A stretch of DNA of 64,000 nucleotides, from assembly GCF_003254155.1 (NCBI RefSeq), contig NZ_QKZI01000003.1, forward strand, positions 166,711 to 230,710. Reading direction: 5' to 3'. This DNA is from Psychrobacillus insolitus (GTDB taxonomy: Bacteria > Bacillota > Bacilli > Bacillales_A > Planococcaceae). The notes beneath the pieces were generated by a model. That model was not told the origin of the DNA, did not search any database, and saw only the letters and a program-made list of their open reading frames with translations. A program made the position numbers and the translations under genes. Of the stretch, positions 16,671 through 25,105 are shown piece by piece (position 1 is the first letter of the stretch; each line of letters begins with the position of its first letter).

Positions 16671-17723
16671 TTAGTTTGATTTTGCCGCAATCAGTTCTTT
16701 ACTGTATTCATGCACAAATGTTGTTAACCGTTTTAATTTATCTGGATCTACTTCTGGGAATACGCCATGTCCAAGGTTGAAAATATGTCCCGGTTGCGCT
16801 ACTCCTTGTTCTACAATTACTTTTGCACGTTTTTCAATTTCAGGCCAGTCTGCAAGTAAATAAGAAGGATCTAAATTACCTTGTAATGTTTTAGTTAAAC
16901 CTTTCGCACGCGCTTCCTCGATGGATAAACGCCAGTCAAGTCCTACTACATCTACAGGTAAATCATGCCATTCCATTGCAAGATGACTTGCACCTACTCC
17001 AAATGTGATGATTGGAACTCCTGTCTCACGAATTTCAGTGAAAATTCTAGTCATTATTGGTTTGATGAAGATACGATAATCTGCAACGTTTAAGGCACCT
17101 ACCCAAGAGTCGAATACTTGAATCGCTTTTGCTCCTGCCTTTACTTGTGCTTTGATATAAACGATCGTCATATCTGCTAACTTATCCATTAATGCGAACC
17201 AAGCTTGTGGTTCTGACACCATGAAAGCTTTCGTTTTATTATAACTTTTCGAAGGACCGCCTTCAATCATATAACTAGCTAGTGTAAATGGTGCTCCTGC
17301 AAATCCAATTAGTGGCACACTTAACTGTTCCGTCGTTAATAATTTAATGGTTTCAAGTACGAATGGAACATCATCCTCCGGAGAGAATTCTCCTAAATTC
17401 GCTACATCTTGAACAGAACGGATTGGATTTGAAATTACTGGTCCTACACCAGATTTAATCTTTACATCTACGCCAATTCCTACTAGTGGTGTTACGATGT
17501 CTTTATATAAAATTGCTGCGTCTACGTTATAATTTTCTACAGGTAAGCGTGTTACATACGCACATAATTCTGGTTCTTGCGTTATTTGTTCTAATGAGTA
17601 CTTTTCTTTAATTTTTCTATATTCAGGTTGTGATCTTCCCGCTTGTCTCATGTACCAAACTGGAGTGTGATCTACTTTTTCTCCACGAGCTGCACGCAAT
17701 AGCGTATCATTAAAAATTGTCAT
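16671..17723 (-). CDS. hemE: Uroporphyrinogen decarboxylase
   Basis: A 350-residue enzyme that removes four carboxyl groups from uroporphyrinogen III to give coproporphyrinogen III. The family signature [16 protein letters not shown] is at about residues 21-36, and [13 protein letters not shown] and the [13 protein letters not shown] segment near the C-terminus are intact. First gene of hemE-hemH-hemY; the 215-base gap upstream is shared with the divergent haem monooxygenase gene, so control of synthesis and breakdown could meet there. Confidence 0.95.
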   Translation of the reverse strand: MTIFNDTLLRAARGEKVDHTPVWYMRQAGRSQPEYRKIKEKYSLEQITQEPELCAYVTRLPVENYNVDAAILYKDIVTPLVGIGVDVKIKSGVGPVISNPIRSVQDVANLGEFSPEDDVPFVLETIKLLTTEQLSVPLIGFAGAPFTLASYMIEGGPSKSYNKTKAFMVSEPQAWFALMDKLADMTIVYIKAQVKAGAKAIQVFDSWVGALNVADYRIFIKPIMTRIFTEIRETGVPIITFGVGASHLAMEWHDLPVDVVGLDWRLSIEEARAKGLTKTLQGNLDPSYLLADWPEIEKRAKVIVEQGVAQPGHIFNLGHGVFPEVDPDKLKRLTTFVHEYSKELIAAKSN

Positions 17724-17938
17724 TCAATTTCCCTGCCTTTCTACTATTTAAAACATACTAACCTAACTTACTGATTATAATATACGTTACAACTATAGAC
17801 TTCCTGTTTCCTATTGTATAGATATATAGTGAATTTGTCATAAATTTGTCCCGTTTCAACAGTCTTATTTGTATTTTTAGGTTTTCAAAAACGTATTAAA
17901 GGGAATAATAATAGCAAAACGAATGTGGAGGTGCACAT

Positions 17939-18442
17939 ATGTACATATACATGACTTCAGGAACACCTGAATATATGAAGAGAATAAAATCTAAATATCC
18001 CAACGAGCAAATGTATTTACTTCACGGAATAGGTAATTCCCTGTTATTCCATGAAACATTAGGAAAAACTGCTTTCCAAGTACCACGGAAATTCGAGGTG
18101 CTAGAAACCTATGGGACATTCGCAGAGAAAGGATATTTTGTCTTACAACATATCCCTATTTCAGATGAAGGTAGCCCACTATTTGAAAGTAAATATACAA
18201 ATTTATCGACTACTGTTGAAAAAGAACCAGGTTGTATTGCTCTACGTGTGCTAAAACCAATAAAATCAGATACCTATATCATTTTAACAGAATGGTCAGG
18301 TCCAAACAGCTTTGAAGTTTGGGAAAAGTCAGTTGCATTCGATTTCACCAAAATTGCGGACTATCAAAAAATATTCAATAGTGCCCCTTATGTCACTAAA
18401 TATAAAACACAAGAAGAAGAAGAGGAAGCCGATGACTATTAG
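17939..18442 (+). CDS. hmoB: Haem-degrading monooxygenase HmoB (ABM fold)
   Basis: A 167-residue protein like B. subtilis YhgC (HmoB) and staphylococcal TRAP. The C-terminal half (about 65-160) is an antibiotic-biosynthesis-monooxygenase fold with EWSGPNSFEVWEKS; the N-terminal half is a degenerate copy of the same fold. Such proteins open the haem ring to release iron. The C-terminus is an acidic tail. GGAGGTG lies before the ATG. It is divergent from hemE, as in B. subtilis. The function is by homology. Confidence 0.85.
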   Translation: MYIYMTSGTPEYMKRIKSKYPNEQMYLLHGIGNSLLFHETLGKTAFQVPRKFEVLETYGTFAEKGYFVLQHIPISDEGSPLFESKYTNLSTTVEKEPGCIALRVLKPIKSDTYIILTEWSGPNSFEVWEKSVAFDFTKIADYQKIFNSAPYVTKYKTQEEEEEADDY

Positions 18443-18455
18443 GCTCCCTCTTCTT
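18417..18455 (+). terminator. Terminator overlapping the hmoB 3' end
   Basis: AAGAAGAGG..AAGCC pairs with GGCT..CCCTCTTCTT; the left arm encodes the acidic C-terminus of HmoB and the stop codon is in the loop. Followed by Ts. Confidence 0.65.
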
Positions 18456-18461
18456 TTCTTA

Positions 18462-19655
18462 CTACTTACTTATACGTAGTGTCAATTCAGATACTACTAA
18501 AACGATTACAGGTACAAGCAGCATAAGCAGTGTAAATTGACCTTGAATAATAATCCCGATTAATACAAAAACAACTTGTACAAATTGGAACATCCTAAGT
18601 AATTTCTCCACGGCTAGCAATCTTGCATTTGAATCTATAGGAAACAATAAATCCATTCGAAACTCAAAACCTGATAATAGTGCATGCTTTAACTGTATAA
18701 CCGTTGCAAACGCTAGTGCTCCTGTAAAGATAATTGCAACGATTGGCATCGGGATAAAAATAGCTCCAAGCATCGCTAATGCAGTTAAACGAACCCATAA
18801 ATAAAAATAATCATCTGTCCGTATAAATGTGCGCAAAACTAAATACAATTGCGCATTTTGTTGTTTATAAGGAACAAATTTGTAAACAAAATTTAATAAC
18901 TTTCTGCGCTTCGTCATTCCCCTAATATGTGGAACATCCGTAAAGTAATTAGCAAATCGGTAAAATCGCATCATACGAGATTGTTCTACATTAATAAAAT
19001 GATCAAAAGGAAAAGCTACTTCTTTCATTTTCTTTTTCCAAACAACTAAATACATTACACAAATAAATGCGATTGCAATAGCTAGAACATAACTTCCTGT
19101 TAATAGAAAAAATAATCCTATAAACAATAAAACAAATCTTACGAATCGGTCCACCCAAACAAACTTACCACTCTCTGCAAAACGGTAGCTATATTCCACT
19201 TGCATACTCCAATATTTTAGGACAAGTATTAATAGGAAGAGAAATAAAATCTCATTCTTAATCAGGCCACTTAACTTCGTTAACATAGGAATAGAAACTA
19301 CGAAAACAAGAGCCGAAACAAATACAGTTGAAAAATACGTCCATTTAAGTGCGGGCTTGAAATATTCATCTAACTTCGTTTCTAATGGAAGAAAATAAAC
19401 ACTATCTGCATTTTTCATCAATGTCACGGGTGTACTAATGGTTATCGTCAAACTTAATAGGAAGGCAACAAGTAAAAAGACTGGAAAGTCCAGTGGTGCA
19501 GTCTTCAACCATTCACTATATGAATATCCCGCAGCCCCTATAACAAATACGAAGACAATCGCAATGTGACCAGACACAATATATTTCATATATTTTTGCA
19601 ATTCATTTATATAATAGACAAATCGTTTACTCCAAACTTCACGCAAATTGTTCAT
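18462..19655 (-). CDS. ecsB: ABC transporter permease EcsB
   Basis: A 397-residue hydrophobic protein with about eight membrane segments, matching EcsB. Together with EcsA it forms the Ecs exporter that influences protein secretion, intramembrane RasP proteolysis and competence in B. subtilis. It overlaps ecsA by 17 bases. No ecsC follows; the next gene is the convergent hmoB. Length is normal for the family. Confidence 0.88.
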   Translation of the reverse strand: MNNLREVWSKRFVYYINELQKYMKYIVSGHIAIVFVFVIGAAGYSYSEWLKTAPLDFPVFLLVAFLLSLTITISTPVTLMKNADSVYFLPLETKLDEYFKPALKWTYFSTVFVSALVFVVSIPMLTKLSGLIKNEILFLFLLILVLKYWSMQVEYSYRFAESGKFVWVDRFVRFVLLFIGLFFLLTGSYVLAIAIAFICVMYLVVWKKKMKEVAFPFDHFINVEQSRMMRFYRFANYFTDVPHIRGMTKRRKLLNFVYKFVPYKQQNAQLYLVLRTFIRTDDYFYLWVRLTALAMLGAIFIPMPIVAIIFTGALAFATVIQLKHALLSGFEFRMDLLFPIDSNARLLAVEKLLRMFQFVQVVFVLIGIIIQGQFTLLMLLVPVIVLVVSELTLRISK

Positions 19656-20388
19656 TTTGTTGTTCCTTCGTCATTTCAATATATAAATCATCTAGTGTTG
19701 CATTTGGCATTTGGAAAGCTGCTCTAAGGTCTTCCATCGTTCCTTGCGCACGAATTTTCCCGTTATGCAGTAGTAAGATTCGATCACAATATTTTTCTGC
19801 AGTAGCTAATATATGAGTCGACATAAGAACAGAAGCCCCTTCTTCTTTTCTAGCCTGCATTTGATTGAGTAAGGATTGTATTCCGAGTGGATCTAGGCCA
19901 ACGAAAGGTTCATCTATTATATATAAAGAAGGACTTACTAAAAAGGCACACATAATCATTATCTTTTGACGCATTCCTTTAGAAAAATGTGTCGGAAACC
20001 AGTTTAATCGTTTCTCCATACGAAACTCTTTCAATAATGATTCCAATCTTACTTTGAATATCGATTCTTCTAAGTTATAAGCCATTGCAGTTAGTTGCAT
20101 ATGCTCTAATAAAGTCAATTCATCATACAGTACTGGTGTTTCGGGAATATAGGAAAAAGATGAACGATATAATGCAGGATCCTCTTTTAACGTCTTTCCA
20201 TTTAGCAGAATTTCCCCTTTTGTTGCATTCATTGTTCCAATGACATGTTTGATCGTCGTACTCTTCCCTGCCCCGTTCAATCCAATTATCCCAACAAGCT
20301 CGCCTTTTCCAATAGAAAAGGATAAGTCATGTAGTACAGGTTTTCTCGTATACCCACCAGTCACGTTATTTACTTCTAATACAGTCAT
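19639..20388 (-). CDS. ecsA: ABC transporter ATPase EcsA
   Basis: A 249-residue ATPase with Walker A GLNGAGKST (about residues 36-44), signature FSKGMRQK, Walker B LYIIDEP and the switch histidine in MSTHIL. This form of signature is usual for EcsA. GAGGTG precedes the ATG at 20388. It is divergent from hit, as in B. subtilis, which supports the name. First gene of ecsAB. Confidence 0.9.
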   Translation of the reverse strand: MTVLEVNNVTGGYTRKPVLHDLSFSIGKGELVGIIGLNGAGKSTTIKHVIGTMNATKGEILLNGKTLKEDPALYRSSFSYIPETPVLYDELTLLEHMQLTAMAYNLEESIFKVRLESLLKEFRMEKRLNWFPTHFSKGMRQKIMIMCAFLVSPSLYIIDEPFVGLDPLGIQSLLNQMQARKEEGASVLMSTHILATAEKYCDRILLLHNGKIRAQGTMEDLRAAFQMPNATLDDLYIEMTKEQQNEQFA

Positions 20389-20447
20389 TTCTGCACCTCA
20401 CTTCTATTTTAATATTTTACCAAAACTACTAGAAAAAATCTTCTTTC

Positions 20448-20463
20448 AATACAATGTTGTATT
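20448..20463. promoter_or_regulatory. Palindrome between ecsA and hit
   Basis: AATACAA and TTGTATT arms with a two-base centre, halfway between the divergent ecsA and hit starts. It overlaps likely promoter sequence (TATGAT on the plus strand). The cognate protein is unknown. Confidence 0.4.
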
Positions 20464-20507
20464 AATATATGATAAACTTCACTTAACAATGAATAGGAGG
20501 TTTTTGG

Positions 20508-20933
20508 ATGAGCGATTGTGTTTTTTGTAAGATAATTGACGGTTCTATTCCAAGTGCAAAAATTTATGAGGATGAGCATGTATACGCATTCATGGATATT
20601 ATGCCTGTGACAAAAGGACATACTCTTATCATTCCAAAGAATCATAAAGAAAATGTCTATGAGTTATCGGAAGAAGAAGCAAGTAATCTTTTTAAAGTGG
20701 TTCCCAAAATTGCAAATGCTTTACAAGAATCTTTTGGTTCAGTAGGCATGAATCTACTCAATAATAATGGTACTCCTGCAGGACAAACTGTATTCCATTT
20801 CCATTTACATTTTATTCCGCGCTATGATCAAACAGATGGCTTCCATCCGACATTTAATACAAAAGAAAAAACATTTACTCCGGAAGTTATTCAAGATCTA
20901 GCAAAAGAACTATTTGAAAAACTAAAGAACTAG
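20508..20933 (+). CDS. hit: HIT-family nucleotide hydrolase
   Basis: A 141-residue histidine-triad protein with the active-site HFHLHF (about residues 98-103) and an N-terminal CVFCKI motif that often binds zinc. HIT proteins hydrolyse adenosine phosphoramidates or dinucleotides; the cellular substrate is not clear. AGGAGG precedes the ATG. It is divergent from ecsA, as in B. subtilis. Confidence 0.92.
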   Translation: MSDCVFCKIIDGSIPSAKIYEDEHVYAFMDIMPVTKGHTLIIPKNHKENVYELSEEEASNLFKVVPKIANALQESFGSVGMNLLNNNGTPAGQTVFHFHLHFIPRYDQTDGFHPTFNTKEKTFTPEVIQDLAKELFEKLKN

Positions 20934-20935
20934 TA

Positions 20936-20964
20936 TTGCATTTTTAGTGATTTCGATTTACAAT
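20936..20964 (+). promoter_or_regulatory. Promoter of trpP
   Basis: TTGCAT (20936-20941) and TACAAT (20959-20964) with a 17-bp spacer, starting a leader of about 80 bases before trpP. Confidence 0.65.
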
Positions 20965-21024
20965 CATAAATAAGTTTCTGCTAACGATCATGAGGATACG
21001 TTAGAGGGATTAACAAAAAGAACA

Positions 21025-21047
21025 TAGATAAGCTGAGGAGAGATGAG
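21025..21047 (+). promoter_or_regulatory. Likely TRAP-binding site over the trpP ribosome site
   Basis: Five NAG triplets with exact two-base spacers, TAG-AT-AAG-CT-GAG-GA-GAG-AT-GAG, cover the Shine-Dalgarno and end two bases before the GTG start. More GAG/TAG triplets lie upstream (20992, 21002). TRAP, the tryptophan-activated RNA-binding protein, blocks translation of trpP in B. subtilis through such triplets; that it does so here is inference. Confidence 0.65.
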
Positions 21048-21049
21048 AA

Positions 21050-21574
21050 GTGAATACGAAAAATTTAGTATTAATGTCCTTATTATTAGCAGTCGGTGCA
21101 GTATTGTATATTATTATCCCTGGATTTAACGGTGGTATGAAACCAGATTTCATGTTAACAATGATGTTTATTGGAATTCTTTTATTCCCTGATGTAAAAA
21201 GTGTATTTTTACTTGGAATAACTACAGGAGTGATTTCTGGATTGTTCTCAACATTCCCTGGAGGATTTGTTCCAAATGTACTCGACAAATCGATTACAGC
21301 ATTCATTTTCTTCGGATTAGTACTTCTACTGAATAAACACGCTAATAAATTATCCGTCGCAGTTTTACTTACATGTGTCGGCACAGTCGTATCTGGAACT
21401 ATATTTTTATCAACAGCTATTTTTGTTTTTGGAGCAGGAATGGTATTTAAAGAACTATTTGTTTTAGTAGTTCTTCCTGCAATTGTTATTAATGCAATAG
21501 CATTTTTCGTGATTTATCCGATTATCGGGAAAATTATTAAGAGATCTAAATTCAGTACAGCTATCACTGCTTAA
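21050..21574 (+). CDS. trpP: Tryptophan transporter TrpP
   Basis: A 174-residue membrane protein with about five helices and the family segment IPGFNGGMKPDFMLTMMF near residues 23-40, matching TrpP (YhaG), the tryptophan uptake protein of Bacillus. The start is GTG at 21050 after GAGGAG. The NAG repeats covering its ribosome site fit tryptophan control. Neighbours hit and yhaH are the same as in B. subtilis, although serC is missing between. Confidence 0.88.
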   Translation: MNTKNLVLMSLLLAVGAVLYIIIPGFNGGMKPDFMLTMMFIGILLFPDVKSVFLLGITTGVISGLFSTFPGGFVPNVLDKSITAFIFFGLVLLLNKHANKLSVAVLLTCVGTVVSGTIFLSTAIFVFGAGMVFKELFVLVVLPAIVINAIAFFVIYPIIGKIIKRSKFSTAITA

Positions 21575-21582
21575 AATTACTT

Positions 21583-21611
21583 GCTTTCCTTTTAAAAGGA
21601 AAGCTTTTTTT
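21583..21611 (+). terminator. Terminator after trpP
   Basis: Perfect 11-bp arms GCTTTCCTTTT / AAAAGGAAAGC followed by seven Ts. Confidence 0.8.
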
Positions 21612-21675
21612 GTATATAAAAATATGTTTTAATAAGGTATAAATAAGGAAGAATATAGTATAAGGAGTGATTTAT

Positions 21676-22047
21676 GTGAAAGTAACTCAATTTTTAATAG
21701 GAATAGCAGCTGGAGCAGTAGTTGGAGCTTCTACAGTTCTTCTTTCTACACCAAAATCTGGTAGTGAGGTACGATCTACTATAAAGAGTACTTCCACTGA
21801 TTTTAAAGAAAAACTCTCAGATGCCAGACTAAAATTACAAGATGTAAAAATATCCATTGAAAATCTAACAAAAGATTCAAAAGAAGTATTCCCCGAAACG
21901 GCGGAATCTTTAAAAGAAAGTATTATGCAATGGAAAAGTGAAACTGCACCAATTCAACAACAACTTCAAGATGAAATAACTTCAATTCAATTAGCAATGG
22001 AAGAATTAGAGAAAATATTGCCTAAACCTAAAGAAATAAATAAGTAG
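21676..22047 (+). CDS. yhaH: YtxH-domain protein (YhaH-like)
   Basis: About 123 residues: one N-terminal membrane helix with glycines (IGIAAGAVVGAST) followed by a long charged coiled-coil region, the YtxH layout linked with general stress in B. subtilis. The start is GTG at 21676, eight bases after AAGGAG; a GTG three codons earlier overlaps the ribosome site. It sits between trpP and scoC as yhaH does in B. subtilis. Molecular role unknown. Confidence 0.8.
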   Translation: MKVTQFLIGIAAGAVVGASTVLLSTPKSGSEVRSTIKSTSTDFKEKLSDARLKLQDVKISIENLTKDSKEVFPETAESLKESIMQWKSETAPIQQQLQDEITSIQLAMEELEKILPKPKEINK

Positions 22048-22160
22048 AAAATCGTTTTTTTCACATAGACGTTGTTGGTCCGCTTTGGACAAAACTTATT
22101 GTAATAGAATAAACGAGAATTCGAGGAGGAGCTACGCGACTGTGTCACGTAGCTCCTCTA
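22046..22160 (+). repeat. Hairpin repeat family B, copy 1
   Basis: A conserved part (GACGTTG, CGCTTTGGACAAAAC, GTAATAGAATAAACGAGAA) is followed by a 15-bp stem (22126-22140 with 22144-22158, one mismatch) and a three-base loop TGT. Copies at 30430-30570 and 51036-51100. It is immediately downstream of yhaH and may act as its terminator. A 16-bp word at 22197-22212 (CGCTCCCCTAAAACAT) recurs at 51656-51671. Confidence 0.75.
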
Positions 22161-22313
22161 ATGTTTTTAATCATCCTATTACTATTGTTTGTTCGGCGCT
22201 CCCCTAAAACATTTTATTAGAAGAAAAATAATATTTTTGTATATTTTCTTCCAACTTACATACTTTGTTGCTATAATATTCGAAAGAATAAAAAATAGAA
22301 AGTAGGTATTATT

Positions 22314-22850
22314 GTGAATGAAGAATTTTATACATTAAAAGAAGCAATGCTCTACAGTCAGCGCATCGGTCAGCTATCAAAAGCACTCTGGAAAGCAGTT
22401 GAAAAAGACTGGCAAAATTGGATAAAACCTTATGACTTGAATATTAATGAACACCATATTTTATGGATTTCTTACCACTTAGAAGGTGCAACAATTTCAG
22501 ACATCGCCAAATTCGGTGTTATGCATGTTTCAACTGCATTTAACTTTTCTAAAAAGTTAGAAGAACGAGGCTTACTTTCTTTCTCTAAAAGAGACACAGA
22601 TAAACGGAATACCTATGTAAACGTAACGCCTGAAGGGAAAGAATTACTAGAAAGAATGTACGAAAACTATCACGATACAACACACTCTGTAATCGAAGGT
22701 TCTATCCCGATCAAAGAGATTTATGGTAAATTCCCAGATTTCATGGAAGTCACTGCAGTTATTCGTAACATTTACGGAGACGATTTCATGGATATTTTTG
22801 AAAAATCCCTACAAAATATAGATAATTCGACCAAACCAAAAAGTAAATAA
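22314..22850 (+). CDS. scoC: MarR-type transition-state regulator ScoC/Hpr
   Basis: A 178-residue winged-helix MarR-family protein with the N-terminal [20 protein letters not shown] segment and [11 protein letters not shown] of ScoC (Hpr). In B. subtilis ScoC represses protease genes and the oligopeptide permease, and influences sporulation and motility. The DNA-binding region is about residues 50-110. The start is GTG at 22314 after AAGTAGG. Its place between yhaH and yhaJ-type genes matches B. subtilis. Length is a bit under the 203 of B. subtilis. Confidence 0.9.
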   Translation: MNEEFYTLKEAMLYSQRIGQLSKALWKAVEKDWQNWIKPYDLNINEHHILWISYHLEGATISDIAKFGVMHVSTAFNFSKKLEERGLLSFSKRDTDKRNTYVNVTPEGKELLERMYENYHDTTHSVIEGSIPIKEIYGKFPDFMEVTAVIRNIYGDDFMDIFEKSLQNIDNSTKPKSK

Positions 22851-22964
22851 TCAAGCATGTAAGCGTTACAAAATACTTAACATTTAATGTATTGCTTTTT
22901 TCATTTAAACATCGTATTGTATGTATCTGTAGTAATTCATTCTATTATTAGGAGATGCATCAAA

Positions 22965-23507
22965 ATGCACTGCTGGAAAACCATAAACGTGAAAAAACAA
23001 TACGGTTTTGATCGATTATTTCTATTATCTTCCCTAATTGTTATGATTGTTTTTTCTTTTGCTTATGTTTTATTAGGAATATTTAATGATTCCGCTAAAT
23101 CTGACGAATATTTTTTACTCTTTGTACTTTCTTTTTTATGCGTTTATCCACTGCATAAATTTTTTCATTATCTAGCGATTTTTGGACATACAAATAAGCT
23201 GAAATTTATTATGTACAAGCAGTTTGGATTTTTACCAATATTTTCATTGCGTATTTCGGAGCCTATCAAAAAAAATAGATTTGTCTTTGTTTTAATGTCA
23301 CCATTTTTATTTATTAATCTTTCTCTTCTTTCGGCCGCTATTTTAGTGCCTGCTTTTTCACATTATTTTACTATTTTACTAGCGTATCATTGCGGTATGT
23401 GTTTAATAGATTTAATCTATGTAAAAAATTTAATGAAGTCACCAAAGACTGCCTTAATTGAAGAAACAGCTACTGGATTTGAAATATTAATAGCACCAAT
23501 ATCTTAG
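22965..23507 (+). CDS. DUF3267-type membrane protein (YhaJ-like)
   Basis: About 180 residues with four or more membrane helices. The segment YPLHKFFHYLAIFG looks like the HExxH-bearing region of the DUF3267 putative zinc peptidase family, but the glutamate is Lys here, so catalysis is doubtful. The ATG at 22965 has GGAG ten bases upstream. Position next to scoC corresponds to yhaJ/yhaI of B. subtilis. Family assignment is moderate. Confidence 0.6.
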   Translation: MHCWKTINVKKQYGFDRLFLLSSLIVMIVFSFAYVLLGIFNDSAKSDEYFLLFVLSFLCVYPLHKFFHYLAIFGHTNKLKFIMYKQFGFLPIFSLRISEPIKKNRFVFVLMSPFLFINLSLLSAAILVPAFSHYFTILLAYHCGMCLIDLIYVKNLMKSPKTALIEETATGFEILIAPIS

Positions 23508-23579
23508 TTATAATATCTACCACTTGTAAATTCTATTCCTTCTTTGATATGCTTACTAGTATATGAAGGGAGTCTAGAC

Positions 23580-23765
23580 ATGATTATATTTACTTTGCTT
23601 CTATTCTCAGCATTTTATTTGATACAAATCAATCGAATGACATTTGCATTAGTAACATCTCGTGAAATTCCAGAAGAAAAACACCAGAAGATTTTTCGTA
23701 CGATTAATATATTAATTACGCTACTTCTTGTGACATTCTATGTAGAATTAGTTTACGCAGTTTAA
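23580..23765 (+). CDS. Small two-helix membrane protein
   Basis: A 61-residue protein with hydrophobic helices at about residues 2-14 and 42-60 separated by a charged loop (REIPEEKHQK). AAGGGAG lies nine bases before the ATG at 23580. I do not recognise the family. It sits between the DUF3267 gene and a terminator. Confidence 0.6.
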   Translation: MIIFTLLLFSAFYLIQINRMTFALVTSREIPEEKHQKIFRTINILITLLLVTFYVELVYAV

Positions 23766-23777
23766 GAGAAAAAGTAG

Positions 23778-23809
23778 ACCCTGATCATGTGAATGATTTA
23801 GGGTTTTTT
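23778..23809 (+). terminator. Terminator after small membrane protein gene
   Basis: ACCCTGATCAT / ATGATTTAGGGT stem (one mismatch region) with T-run. Confidence 0.65.
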
Positions 23810-23837
23810 CTTTATGTATCCTTATTTGAAAGAAAAA

Positions 23838-23861
23838 CCAAGATCGTATAAACGATCTTGG
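23838..23861 (-). terminator. Terminator after yjcZ-type gene
   Basis: Perfect 10-bp stem CCAAGATCGT / ACGATCTTGG with four-base loop, T-run on the minus strand. Confidence 0.75.
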
Positions 23862-23872
23862 CTTACTCTTCT

Positions 23873-23971
23873 CTAGTAAAGAAACGCAGCACCAACAATG
23901 ATTAGTAGAATAAATAATACTACGATCAACGCGAAGCCTGAAGAACCTGAAGATTGATAAGAGTTACCCAT
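23873..23971 (-). CDS. YjcZ-family small sporulation protein
   Basis: A 32-residue peptide: a short polar Ser/Gly start (MGNSYQSSGSSGF) followed by one hydrophobic helix (ALIVVLFILLIIVGAAF) almost identical in style to YjcZ-type spore proteins such as SscA of B. subtilis, which affect spore assembly and germination. GGGAGGTG lies before the ATG. It has its own terminator. This supports a spore-forming host. Confidence 0.85.
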   Translation of the reverse strand: MGNSYQSSGSSGFALIVVLFILLIIVGAAFLY

Positions 23972-24112
23972 ATTTAACACCTCCCTTTCTCATTTATCCT
24001 ATGCGGATTTTAAATTATTCGGTAGGCAAATGAACGGGAACCATTTTTGTTTTTATTTCGTTTATGTTATAGTTACTACTGCAATACAAAGAAGTTGGGA
24101 GAGAATTAATTC

Positions 24113-25051
24113 ATGAAAAAAACAGTCTTATCATTAACATTAGCAGCATCCATACTTGCTTTAGGTGCTTGTAGCAACGATTCTGCTGACGGTGGCGAAG
24201 TAATTGCTACTTCAAAAGTTGGGGACATCACACAAAATGACTTATATGAAGAAATGAAGGGTTCTATTGGAGACCAAGCATTCCAACTATTAGTTATTGA
24301 AAAAGTACTTGAATCCAAATATGATGTAACTGATGAAGAAGTGGATACTCAATTAGCTGCTGACAAAAAACAACTTGGAGAAAATTTCGAATCATATATC
24401 GCGCAATCTGGATATACGGAAGAATCATACAAGAAATTTTTAAAACTTAACTTACTACAAGAAAAAGCATTAATTGAAGATGTGGAAGTTACAGAAGATG
24501 AAATTAAAGCAGAATATGAAAATATTAAAAATGAAATTAATGCACGTCACGTACTTGTAGCAGATGAAGCAACTGCTTTAAAAGTAAAAGCAGAACTTGA
24601 ATCAGGTAAAGATTTTGCAGAAGTAGCAAAAGCATACTCTACTGAAGAAGCAGCACAAACAACTGGTGGAGAACTTGGTTGGTTTGGAAAAGGAAAAATG
24701 GTTGCGGCATTTGAAGATGTAGCATTTGGTCTTAAGAAAAATGTAATTAGTGAGCCAGTACAATCTGAATTTGGATATCACGTTATCGAAGTTACAGATA
24801 CTCGTTCAATTGAAGAGTCATATAAAGATAAAAAAGACGAGCTAGAAAAACAATTGAAGCTTGCAAAAGCGGATCAAGCTGCTTTATTAACAAAAGTTGC
24901 GAAATTATTAAAAGATGCGAAGGTCAAAATTAAAGATGAAGATTTAAAAACAGCACTTGATGAATTCTTAAATTCAGCTGAAGCTCCTGCGGAAGAGACT
25001 CCGGTAGAAGAAGCCCCTGTAGAAGAGGCTCCTGCTGAAGAAGCAAAATAA
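24113..25051 (+). CDS. prsA: Foldase lipoprotein PrsA
   Basis: A 312-residue peptidyl-prolyl isomerase lipoprotein that folds secreted proteins outside the membrane. Lipobox LGAC ends at Cys20; the chaperone lobes surround a parvulin domain at about residues 130-225 (INARHVLV start, GELGWFGKGKM, EFGYHVIEV). The C-terminal tail is a repeat of PVEEAP/PAEE units, acidic and likely unstructured, longer than in B. subtilis PrsA. Position near scoC, yhaM and the ecs region matches B. subtilis. Confidence 0.93.
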   Translation: MKKTVLSLTLAASILALGACSNDSADGGEVIATSKVGDITQNDLYEEMKGSIGDQAFQLLVIEKVLESKYDVTDEEVDTQLAADKKQLGENFESYIAQSGYTEESYKKFLKLNLLQEKALIEDVEVTEDEIKAEYENIKNEINARHVLVADEATALKVKAELESGKDFAEVAKAYSTEEAAQTTGGELGWFGKGKMVAAFEDVAFGLKKNVISEPVQSEFGYHVIEVTDTRSIEESYKDKKDELEKQLKLAKADQAALLTKVAKLLKDAKVKIKDEDLKTALDEFLNSAEAPAEETPVEEAPVEEAPAEEAK

Positions 25052-25060
25052 TTTATTCCA

Positions 25061-25105
25061 AAAAAAAGCGTAAAGGCTATGTTATATAGCCTTTACGCTT
25101 TTTTT
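25061..25105. terminator. Bidirectional terminator prsA/yhaM
   Basis: A 20-bp perfect stem with arms starting AAAAAAAGCGTAAAGG and a five-base loop, T-runs on both strands; serves convergent prsA and yhaM. Confidence 0.9.

Noticed and set aside
22858..22870. TGTAAGCGTTACA as a CcpA (cre) site downstream of scoC
   Set aside because: The spacing is one base short of the cre consensus and it is not near a promoter with catabolic genes.
22965..23507. Active zinc peptidase
   Set aside because: The expected HExxH reads HKFFH, lacking the catalytic glutamate; only a family resemblance is kept.
24106..24318. Antisense frames within prsA and other well-defined genes
   Set aside because: Shadows of the coding frame of strong genes; no ribosome sites or codon pattern of their own.
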